From Bacteroidota bacterium (lineage in GTDB: Bacteria; Bacteroidota; Bacteroidia; Bacteroidales; Bacteroidaceae), in contig JAFABG010000025.1 in NCBI GenBank assembly GCA_023426145.1, forward strand, positions 262,532-326,531: a stretch of 64,000 bases of DNA, read 5' to 3'. Both the position numbers and the translations under genes were made by a program. Positions 1 to 6,853 of the stretch are shown one piece after another. The notes beneath the pieces are model-generated. The model saw nothing but the letters and a program-made list of their open reading frames with translations, ran no database searches and had not been told where the DNA came from. The stretch's first letter is position 1. Every line of letters starts with the position of its first letter.

Positions 1-1
1 A

Positions 2-115
2 AATGTAGGAGACAAAGATAGAGATTTAGGTTTATTTTCAGCACAAGAATGGCTAATAAAAACTTTTCAGCACGCCAAACGGCAACCTAAAAATGCAAGA
101 TCTCTATCGCATTAA
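2..115 (+). CDS. C-terminal end of an unidentified protein (partial)
   Basis: An open frame enters from the left edge and ends at a TAA at 113-115, giving the last 37 residues of a protein. The tail is basic and hydrophilic, ending in KNARSLSH. No motif is recognisable, so the family cannot be named. It lies on the same strand as the membrane-protein gene downstream, which has its own promoter-like box about 130 bp later. Reading it as coding rests only on frame openness and composition. Confidence 0.4.
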   Translation, partial: NVGDKDRDLGLFSAQEWLIKTFQHAKRQPKNARSLSH

Positions 116-243
116 GATCATCTAGCTTGTAAAAAGCCCTCTTATCATTTCAAAAGACAAGCATTCCTGCTTCTTAGACAGCATAACGTTAAATGAAGCG
201 CATCCTTTTACTGTATGTATTAGTATATTTAAAACGTAATAAC

Positions 244-251
244 TACTTTTG
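244..251 (+). promoter_or_regulatory. Bacteroides -7 box upstream of the SpmAB-like gene
   Basis: TACTTTTG matches the Bacteroides -7 consensus TAnnTTTG and lies 28 bp before the ATG at 279. No clear -33 TTTG is seen at the expected spacing. Confidence 0.5.
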
Positions 252-278
252 CATCCATCTATATACAAGTAATCAATT

Positions 279-1511
279 ATGGTTCTAAACTACATCTGGA
301 TAGCCTTCTTCGTTATCGCCTTCATCATCGCCCTGATTAAAGTGATTTTTCTGGGAGACACTGAAATTTTTACTGCTATAATGAACTCTACGTTCGACTC
401 CTCAAAAACAGCTTTTGAGATTTCTCTTGGATTGACGGGAGTACTGGCCCTTTGGCTCGGAATCATGAAAATTGGAGAAAACAGTGGACTGATTAATGCA
501 CTTTCACGGTTCTTAAGCCCAGTTCTTTGCCGTCTTTTCCCCGACATTCCGAAAGGACATCCTGTGTTAGGTTCTATCTTCATGAATATGTCTGCCAATA
601 TGCTCGGGCTCGACAATGCGGCTACTCCACTTGGACTTAAAGCCATGAAAGAATTACAAGAGCTGAACCCTAAAAAAGATACGGCCTCTAATCCGATGAT
701 TATGTTTCTCGTGATCAATACATCCGGGCTGATTATCATCCCAATCAGTATTATGGTATATCGCTCGCAAATGGGAGCTGCGCAACCTACAGATGTTTTT
801 ATCCCAATCTTGCTAAGTACCTTTATATCGACAATGGTGGGAGTCATCACTGTGAGTATCTCACAAAAAATCAATCTCATCAATAAACCCATTCTCATCT
901 TGACCGGTGCAATCTGCCTATTCTTCTCAGGATTGATTTATCTCTTTCTACATATCTCTCGTGAAGAAATGGGGACCTATTCCACCCTTGTTGCCAACAT
1001 TCTTTTATTTAGTGTAATCATTCTATTTATTTTAACGGGTGTGCGAAAGAAAATCAATGTATATGATTCTTTTATTGAAGGTGCCAAAGAAGGATTTACG
1101 ACCGCCGTACGGATCATCCCGTATTTAGTTGCTTTCCTCGTCGGCATAGCTGTATTCCGCACTTCGGGAGCTATGGATTTTCTTGTAGGAGGCATAGGCT
1201 ATTTGGTTGGTTTGTGCGGGTTGGACACAAGTTTTGTTGGTGCCCTCCCCACTGCATTGATGAAATCGCTTAGTGGCAGCGGAGCAAACGGGCTCATGAT
1301 TGATACGATGAAAGAACTTGGACCAGATTCATTCGTGGGACGAATGAGTTGCATCGTTCGCGGCGCCTCAGACACTACGTTCTACATCCTTGCCGTATAT
1401 TTTGGTAGCATTGGAATCAGCAAGACGCGAAATGCCGTTACATGTGGTCTGATTGCCGATTTTTCGGGTATCATTGCCGCTATATTAATTAGTTATTTAT
1501 TTTTCTTTTAA
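279..1511 (+). CDS. SpmA-SpmB-like nucleoside-recognition (Gate) domain membrane protein
   Basis: A 410-residue polytopic inner-membrane protein. It looks like a fusion of the two spore-maturation proteins SpmA and SpmB, each carrying a Gate (nucleoside recognition) domain. The N-terminal half has the conserved NMSANMLGLDNAATPLGLKAM segment at roughly residues 105-125. The C-terminal half has the ALPTALMKSLSGSGANGLM and CIVRGASDTTFYILAVYFG segments typical of SpmB. Non-sporulating Bacteroidota carry this fusion, and its substrate there is not established. It ends 16 bp before ybeY, so the two are probably co-transcribed. The family call is firm; the transport role is inferred. Confidence 0.85.
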   Translation: MVLNYIWIAFFVIAFIIALIKVIFLGDTEIFTAIMNSTFDSSKTAFEISLGLTGVLALWLGIMKIGENSGLINALSRFLSPVLCRLFPDIPKGHPVLGSIFMNMSANMLGLDNAATPLGLKAMKELQELNPKKDTASNPMIMFLVINTSGLIIIPISIMVYRSQMGAAQPTDVFIPILLSTFISTMVGVITVSISQKINLINKPILILTGAICLFFSGLIYLFLHISREEMGTYSTLVANILLFSVIILFILTGVRKKINVYDSFIEGAKEGFTTAVRIIPYLVAFLVGIAVFRTSGAMDFLVGGIGYLVGLCGLDTSFVGALPTALMKSLSGSGANGLMIDTMKELGPDSFVGRMSCIVRGASDTTFYILAVYFGSIGISKTRNAVTCGLIADFSGIIAAILISYLFFF

Positions 1512-1527
1512 ATTATACATTCAATTT

Positions 1528-1941
1528 ATGGCTGTAACATATCAAACCGAGGATGTCAAAATGCCTGATATCAAAAAACGGGAAACAACAGAATGGATCA
1601 AGCAGGTAGCTTCTTCTTATGGGAAAAGAATTGGTGAAATCGCATACATCTTTTGTTCAGACGAAAAGATTCTAGAGGTTAATCGTCAGTACTTACAACA
1701 CGATTACTATACGGATATCATAACTTTCGATTATTGCGAAGGCGATCGTTTAGCTGGCGATCTATTTATCAGTCTTGACACAATACGCACTAATGCAGAA
1801 CAATTTGGAGCAGCATACGATGATGAGCTCCACCGGGTGATCATTCACGGGATTCTTCATCTTTGCGGCATCAACGACAAAGGCCCCGGAGAAAGGGAAA
1901 TCATGGAAGAAGCTGAGAATAAAGCATTGGCTATTCGATAA
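1528..1941 (+). CDS. ybeY: Endoribonuclease YbeY
   Basis: A 137-residue metal-dependent endoribonuclease of the UPF0054 family, acting in 16S rRNA 3'-end maturation and ribosome quality control. The signature region is HGILHLCGIND at residues 107-117. His107 and His111 match the first two zinc ligands of the family motif HGxLHLxGyDH. The third-ligand position is Asp117 instead of His, followed by KGPGERE. The N-terminal part has the usual alpha/beta fold, including the TDIITFDY segment. It sits 16 bp behind the SpmAB-like gene. The ATG at 1528 gives a normal family length. The Asp substitution is described as a finding. Confidence 0.93.
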   Translation: MAVTYQTEDVKMPDIKKRETTEWIKQVASSYGKRIGEIAYIFCSDEKILEVNRQYLQHDYYTDIITFDYCEGDRLAGDLFISLDTIRTNAEQFGAAYDDELHRVIIHGILHLCGINDKGPGEREIMEEAENKALAIR

Positions 1942-2070
1942 ATGCTCACTGCTTTCAATAGCCAAAGCTATCTCATCAAGCAAAGCTAGATATGAAAAAG
2001 TATAAACCAATGCTCCATCATATCTAAAAACAATCTTTTCTTTTGGAGGGAATAAGAGGTTCGGGTGCAG

Positions 2071-2174
2071 AAATTAATTCGTTCGCCTATAGCCATTCTT
2101 CCGTTTGCCTATAGGCGGACGAAAGGTTGCCTATAGGCGAATTTGCGTCCGGCTATAGGCGGACGAATTAATTC
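2071..2174. repeat. Nested palindromic element built on GCCTATAGGC
   Basis: Outer arms at 2071-2094 and 2151-2174 are inverted copies of each other matching at 22 of 24 positions. Between them lie two more copies of the core TGCCTATAGGCG (about 2107-2118 and 2129-2140). The element could form a long cruciform or RNA hairpin with internal alternatives. There is no ORF in it. It lies in the gap after ybeY and is most easily read as an intergenic palindromic repeat. Confidence 0.75.
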
Positions 2175-2385
2175 ATGAACAGAAAGAGACTAATTGATAC
2201 AGAGCCGGAATTAATTATAGGCTAATCAAGCCTTACTTCTTAACCCAATCTCCTAGTACGGACTTACTCTCCTCTCTCCTATATTCAGATCAGATTATTA
2301 GCAACTACTTACTACTGCGATAGCCATGGATCATTTAAGTAGATCGAATGTACCCCTTCTGGGTTCAAGCCAAACTATAGGGCAC

Positions 2386-2410
2386 AAAAAAAGAGCGAAC
2401 AAATCCGCTC
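2386..2410 (-). terminator. Rho-independent terminator, minus strand
   Basis: Read on the minus strand, the stem GAGCG/CGCTC (2393-2397 and 2406-2410) is followed by seven Ts (2386-2392). It faces leftward transcription arriving from the IS side. No annotated minus-strand gene lies upstream of it, which is the basis of the split-transcription-unit finding. Confidence 0.55.
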
Positions 2411-2417
2411 CTAACAG

Positions 2418-2448
2418 AAAGAATCCCCCAAAATGGGATTCTTTTTTT
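2418..2448 (+). terminator. Rho-independent terminator, plus strand
   Basis: A 10-bp perfect stem, AAAGAATCCC (2418-2427) with GGGATTCTTT (2435-2444), is followed by a T-rich tract. On the plus strand it could end read-through from ybeY, although it is 480 bp beyond that stop codon. On the minus strand the same hairpin precedes the terminator at 2386-2410. Confidence 0.55.
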
Positions 2449-2570
2449 CTTTCTCTCTCTTGTTATCCTAAAAAATTCTCTCTCTCTAATACTAATAAAA
2501 ACTATCTTATTCCTAAAAACTAATCTTTCTTTAAAAAAACCTAATACCTTAGTTATACAAACTTATTATT

Positions 2571-3654
2571 AATGCGAATCAGTAGTTGAAAATATCTTCT
2601 GATTCATTTAGTTAAAATGTTATTATTCAGTTAATTATCTCATTTATTTATTTCTTAATCTCCTTGAAAATCAGTATATTAGAAGAATAAAACCACTCAT
2701 TATTCTAATTATGATTCCCAAGGAGAAAGAGTTGAAACTTATAAAAATATATATGTATATCTGCGATGTTTACCAGTTCTCACTGAAGTTCAATTGCCAG
2801 CGATTCAGTAACAATGCAAATCCCCTCTTCACTGATGAGGAACTGCTTACTGTATATCTGTTCTGTGGAGCGTATCAGCGCTACTTCAACATCAAAGATA
2901 TATATACATTTACTAAAGAATATTTGCTTTCCTGGTTTCCTAATCTTCCTTCTTATCAGACATTCAACTATCGATTGAATCGGATGAGTGAAGCCATTAG
3001 CGAACTTGTAAAGCATCTCATTACCTTCTTTAAACCAGAAGATTGCGATTCTATGACATCACTTATTGACTCTATGCCCATTATTACTTGTGCAGGAAAG
3101 AACAAAATCGGTAAAGTTGCTACTGAAATTGCAACTAAAGGATACTGCTCAACCAAAAACATGTATTATTTCGGGCTCAAACTTCACACCGTAGCTTTCC
3201 GCAGAAAAGGAACCATACCATTCCCTGAAATGATAATCTTATCATCGGCAGAGGAAAATGATTTGACTGTTCTTAAAAGAGAGGCGGCTCATAGACTGAC
3301 CCACAGGAATATCTTTGCGGATAAGATATACTCAGATTTCTCTTTCTGGGGAAACAAGCAGCAGGAACAGGAAGTTACTATGCTCACCCCTGTAAAAGCA
3401 ATAAAGGGAGAAGACACTATTATTACTCAAAGGGAGAAAGCAGCCAGAGACCTATTCTCGACAGCTATTTCAAAGGTCAGACAACCCATAGAATCGTTTT
3501 TCAACTGGCTGAATGAGAAAACAAATATTCAAAGAGCGATGAAGGTCAGATCTACATCTGGGCTTCTGGTACATACAATGGGCAAAATTGCCATAGCGTT
3601 CATTTATTTAATTTTCTAAAACAATGAATCAGAGTTCAACTACTGATTCGCATT
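2571..3654 (+). mobile_element. IS982-like insertion sequence, apparently intact
   Basis: The ends are 20-bp perfect inverted repeats: 2571-2590 and 3635-3654 (AATGCGAATCAGTAGTTGAA and its complement). An 11-bp inner match (2598-2608 with 3623-3633) continues the repeat, offset by a few bases. ATT directly flanks both ends (2568-2570 and 3655-3657) and may be a short target duplication. The single transposase gene fills the element and is uninterrupted, so the copy may be active. Confidence 0.85.
2711..3619 (+). CDS. IS982-like DDE transposase
   Basis: A 302-residue transposase lying entirely inside the inverted repeats. Catalytic-core segments can be read as LIDSMPI (first Asp), then the KNMYYFGLKLH segment, then FADKIYSD (second Asp) and IESFFNWLNEK (Glu). 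This is the order seen in IS982-type elements of the IS4-like DDE superfamily. An N-terminal region of about 100 residues holds the probable DNA-binding part. The start at 2711 is the first ATG after the left end. The family assignment comes from motif memory, so another IS4-like subgroup is possible. No frameshift or internal stop is seen. Confidence 0.85.
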   Translation: MIPKEKELKLIKIYMYICDVYQFSLKFNCQRFSNNANPLFTDEELLTVYLFCGAYQRYFNIKDIYTFTKEYLLSWFPNLPSYQTFNYRLNRMSEAISELVKHLITFFKPEDCDSMTSLIDSMPIITCAGKNKIGKVATEIATKGYCSTKNMYYFGLKLHTVAFRRKGTIPFPEMIILSSAEENDLTVLKREAAHRLTHRNIFADKIYSDFSFWGNKQQEQEVTMLTPVKAIKGEDTIITQREKAARDLFSTAISKVRQPIESFFNWLNEKTNIQRAMKVRSTSGLLVHTMGKIAIAFIYLIF

Positions 3655-3719
3655 ATTACTCTTTTGTTGTTTACCTTTTCTAATATCTCATATATTTAAG
3701 TAGTTTCACAACCACAATG

Positions 3720-3750
3720 CAAAGGTAAAGCTGTTTGGCGAAACCCCAAA
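3720..3750 (-). promoter_or_regulatory. Bacteroides promoter reading left into the IS
   Basis: On the minus strand, TTTG (complement of 3747-3750) is followed after 19 bp by TACCTTTG (complement of 3720-3727). This is a full match in sequence and spacing to the Bacteroides -33/-7 promoter. Transcription would start near 3713 and run into the IS982-like element 60 bp further on. No minus-strand gene exists to receive it. Confidence 0.6.
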
Positions 3751-4125
3751 AGTTCTGCTCTCAAAACACAAAATTACCCCTTTTTTTTTGACTTAAATCA
3801 AGAGAGATGAAGGCTATATAGTGTAAAATATACATTTAATAACAAACATCCATTTAACGTCAAGCCACAGGGCTTGTTCTCTATCTTTCAAATAAAGATA
3901 CACGTCATTAATCTATCAAAAAGCAATCTATAAGGAATTAGCAACGCTTAGATTCGAGCTATTTGAAAGCATTAATGGTCCAAAACAAGACAGATAAGCG
4001 GTAGACTCCTTACATATTGTATTATGCTAATGGCAAAATAAGGAGCTATATGAATTATCCCTTGCCCTAGCCTTAAATTTCGCAAGCAAAAAACGACATA
4101 AGATACAACTCTCACAACTTTTCCG
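3728..4125. other. Intergenic stretch before mnmG
   Basis: This AT-rich region has no credible ORF on either strand. A short hairpin CAAGCC/GGCTTG at 3861-3876 is followed by a T-rich tract and could be a weak terminator. Nothing else is recognisable. Confidence 0.5.
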
Positions 4126-4133
4126 TAACTTTG
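4126..4133 (+). promoter_or_regulatory. Bacteroides -7 box upstream of mnmG
   Basis: TAACTTTG matches TAnnTTTG and lies 113 bp before the mnmG ATG, implying a leader of about 105 nt. No clear -33 box is present. Confidence 0.55.
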
Positions 4134-4246
4134 CAGAGTTTAATAAGCACTGTATCAAAAGGAAATGATAAAATTTATATTGGCATAACCTAAACCATTC
4201 CGCTTATCAAACAAATTTAGAACAATTACTTAATAAAGAAGGTAAA

Positions 4247-6133
4247 ATGGATTTTAAGTATGATGTAATTGTAATTGGCGGCGGACATGCCGGCTGCGAG
4301 GCAGCTGCTGCATCTGCCAATTTAGGCTCAAGCACTTGTCTTATCACTATGGATATGAACAAGATTGGGCAAATGAGCTGCAACCCTGCAGTGGGAGGAA
4401 TTGCCAAGGGACAAATTGTGCGTGAGATAGATGCTCTTGGCGGACAAATGGGCTTAGTTACGGATGAAACAGCTATACAGTTCAGACTATTGAATCGCTC
4501 GAAAGGGCCTGCTATGTGGAGCCCACGTGCTCAATGTGACCGGGCTAAGTTCATCTGGTCATGGCGTGAAAAATTAGAGAACACTCCTAACCTGCATATC
4601 TGGCAAGATACTGTGCGTGAACTTCTCTTCGAGAACGGTGCGGTAGTTGGATTAGTGACGCTTTGGGGAGTAACATTCCATGCTAAATGTATTGTTATCA
4701 CAGCCGGAACATTTCTAAACGGACTCATGCATGTTGGTCGCAATCAACTGCCCGGTGGAAGAATGGCTGAACCTGCATCCTATCAACTAACTGAATCTAT
4801 AGCTCGTCAGGGCATCAGCTATGGACGAATGAAAACCGGCACTCCCGTCAGAATAGATGCCCGCAGCGTTCACTTCGATAAGATGGAGACGCAAGACGGA
4901 GAGACAGACTTCCATAAGTTCTCGTTCATGAATTCAGGAACGAAACACCTAAAACAATTGCAATGCTGGACCTGTTATACCAATGAGGAAGTACACCAAA
5001 TCCTTCGCGAAGGGTTGGTAGACTCGCCCCTTTTCAATGGACAAATACAAAGTATTGGGCCAAGGTACTGCCCTAGCATTGAAACAAAGATAGTAACGTT
5101 CCCAGATAAGACCCAGCATCAGCTCTTCCTTGAACCAGAAGGAGAAACAACACAAGAATTATACTTAAATGGCTTCTCCTCCTCGCTCCCTATGGAGATA
5201 CAGATAGCAGCTTTGAAAAAGATTCCAGCTTTCAAGGATCTGGTAATCTACCGTCCGGGATACGCTATCGAGTATGATTACTTTGATCCTACACAGTTAA
5301 AACATACGCTAGAGTCGAAAGTGGTTAGCAACTTATTCTTTGCCGGACAAGTGAACGGAACCACAGGTTATGAAGAAGCAGGTGGGCAAGGAATCATTGC
5401 AGGAATAAATGCTCACATCAATTGCCATGGAGGAACACCCTTTACATTAGCGAGAGACGAAGCCTATATCGGTGTATTAATTGACGATTTAGTGACTAAA
5501 GGTGTTGATGAGCCCTACCGCATGTTTACTTCACGCGCTGAATATAGAATTCTTCTTCGCATGGACGATGCTGATATGCGACTTACAGAAAGAGCCTATG
5601 AACTAGGCCTTGCTAGTGAAGAGCGCTATAAGCTGATGAAAGAAAAGAAAGAAGCGATAAACAAGATCACGAGTTTCGCCGACAATTACTCGATGAAACC
5701 GGCATTAATCAATGATGCACTTGAAAGAATAGGGACAACTCCCCTACGTCAGGGATGCAAGCTCATCGAAATTTTGAATCGTCCTCAAGTCACTATCGAA
5801 AACATAGCCCAGGACATTCCAGCTTTCCAGCAAGAGATAGAAAAGGCTACGGCAGATAACGCAGATCGAAAAGATGAAATTTTGGAAGCAGCCGAAATCC
5901 TAATCAAATATCAAGGGTATATTGACAGAGAACGAATGATTGCTGAAAAGCTAGCTCGCTTAGAAAGTATAAAAATAAAAGGTAAATTTGACTACGCTTC
6001 CATTCAATCTCTATCAACAGAGGCTCGCCAGAAGCTTGCCAAGATAGATCCTGAAACCATAGCACAAGCTAGTCGTATTCCAGGGGTATCCCCTAGCGAC
6101 ATCAACGTCTTGTTGGTACTTTCAGGACGCTAG
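4247..6133 (+). CDS. mnmG: tRNA U34 carboxymethylaminomethyl-modification enzyme MnmG (GidA)
   Basis: A 628-residue FAD-dependent enzyme. With MnmE it installs the cmnm5 group on wobble uridine of tRNAs reading two-codon boxes. The N-terminus has the dinucleotide-binding motif VIGGGHAGCEAA at about residues 10-21. Further landmarks are CNPAVGGIAKG, GTFLNGLMHVG, the PGYAIEYDYFDP segment, LFFAGQVNGTTGYEEAGGQG, and FTSRAEYRILLR. The C-terminal helical domain ends normally, and length matches the family. A parS-like site lies 7 bp after its stop, and gidA is often near the replication origin in bacteria. mnmD elsewhere in the window acts later in the same wobble-uridine pathway. Confidence 0.97.
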   Translation: MDFKYDVIVIGGGHAGCEAAAASANLGSSTCLITMDMNKIGQMSCNPAVGGIAKGQIVREIDALGGQMGLVTDETAIQFRLLNRSKGPAMWSPRAQCDRAKFIWSWREKLENTPNLHIWQDTVRELLFENGAVVGLVTLWGVTFHAKCIVITAGTFLNGLMHVGRNQLPGGRMAEPASYQLTESIARQGISYGRMKTGTPVRIDARSVHFDKMETQDGETDFHKFSFMNSGTKHLKQLQCWTCYTNEEVHQILREGLVDSPLFNGQIQSIGPRYCPSIETKIVTFPDKTQHQLFLEPEGETTQELYLNGFSSSLPMEIQIAALKKIPAFKDLVIYRPGYAIEYDYFDPTQLKHTLESKVVSNLFFAGQVNGTTGYEEAGGQGIIAGINAHINCHGGTPFTLARDEAYIGVLIDDLVTKGVDEPYRMFTSRAEYRILLRMDDADMRLTERAYELGLASEERYKLMKEKKEAINKITSFADNYSMKPALINDALERIGTTPLRQGCKLIEILNRPQVTIENIAQDIPAFQQEIEKATADNADRKDEILEAAEILIKYQGYIDRERMIAEKLARLESIKIKGKFDYASIQSLSTEARQKLAKIDPETIAQASRIPGVSPSDINVLLVLSGR

Positions 6134-6139
6134 ACATCA

Positions 6140-6155
6140 CGTTTCACGTGAAACA
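6140..6155. other. parS: ParB-binding parS centromere site
   Basis: The palindrome GTTTCACGTGAAAC at 6141-6154 sits within CGTTTCACGTGAAACA. This matches 15 of 16 bases of the bacterial parS consensus TGTTTCACGTGAAACA; only the first base differs. It lies between mnmG and apt, where it does not interrupt a gene. parS sites are bound by ParB near the replication origin and direct chromosome segregation and SMC loading. Confidence 0.85.
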
Positions 6156-6182
6156 AAACATTTAAAAGAATTAGATAAAACG

Positions 6183-6713
6183 ATGATTATGAGCAAAGAA
6201 ACACTTATCAAAAGCATCCGAGAAATTCCAGACTTTCCCATTCCGGGAATTCTGTTCTACGATGTAACAACACTGTTTAAAGACCCTTGGTGCCTACAAG
6301 AGCTATCCAACATAATGTATGAGATGTACAAAGAAAAAGGGATAACCAAAGTAGTAGGCATTGAATCTAGAGGTTTCATCATGGGGCCGATATTAGCAAC
6401 AAGACTGAACGCAGGTTTTGTACCTATCCGTAAGCCCGGAAAGCTTCCTGCTGAGACACTAGAAGAGAGCTATGATAAAGAATATGGCAAGGATACAGTA
6501 CAAATCCACAAAGATGCACTCGATGAAAACGACGTAATCCTACTACATGATGACCTATTGGCAACAGGAGGCACCATGAAAGCTGCATGCGAACTAGTGA
6601 AAAGACTTAAGCCCAAAAAGGTTTATGTAAACTTCATCATCGAGCTAAAAGACTTAAACGGAAAAGCGCTATTTGGAGATGACGTAGAAGTAAAGTCTAT
6701 CCTAAGCTTATAA
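6183..6713 (+). CDS. apt: Adenine phosphoribosyltransferase
   Basis: A 176-residue type I phosphoribosyltransferase that converts adenine and PRPP to AMP in purine salvage. The PRPP-binding loop is VILLHDDLLATGGTM at about residues 116-130. The adenine-site segment GIESRGFIMG and the flexible-loop region PIRKPGKLPAE are also clear. Length is normal. An ATG two codons downstream (6189) is an alternative start giving MSKETL. It follows mnmG by 49 bp, with the parS site in between, and is followed by a 17-bp inverted repeat. Confidence 0.95.
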   Translation: MIMSKETLIKSIREIPDFPIPGILFYDVTTLFKDPWCLQELSNIMYEMYKEKGITKVVGIESRGFIMGPILATRLNAGFVPIRKPGKLPAETLEESYDKEYGKDTVQIHKDALDENDVILLHDDLLATGGTMKAACELVKRLKPKKVYVNFIIELKDLNGKALFGDDVEVKSILSL

Positions 6714-6717
6714 CTTT

Positions 6718-6796
6718 TATTCAGGCACAAATGGTGCGGATCAAGATATTCTAACGAAAGGAGGAATACACAAGATCGCCCATTTGTGCCTGAATA
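6718..6796. repeat. 17-bp perfect inverted repeat between apt and uvrC
   Basis: TATTCAGGCACAAATGG (6718-6734) is perfectly complementary to 6780-6796, with a 45-nt loop. The stem base can extend imperfectly inward (GCGGATC near 6737 with GATCGC near 6774). The loop contains AAAGGAGGAA, a strong Shine-Dalgarno-like sequence with no ORF behind it. There is no T tract, so it is not a classical terminator. It could be a structured leader of uvrC, a small RNA or a short miniature repeat. Confidence 0.7.
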
Positions 6797-6853
6797 TATT
6801 TAATAGAGCAACAATGCTTCTTGCTAAAATCAAAATTTTAATGCGATAACCTT

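Noticed and set aside
2360..2380. GGGTTCAAGCC resembling a tRNA or tmRNA T-loop
   Set aside because: No acceptor, D or anticodon arm can be formed around it.
2326..2523. 65-codon plus-strand frame after ybeY
   Set aside because: It runs through two hairpin terminators and is low-complexity (Ser/Leu/Lys/Asn runs) with no family resemblance. Its composition follows the AT-rich DNA.
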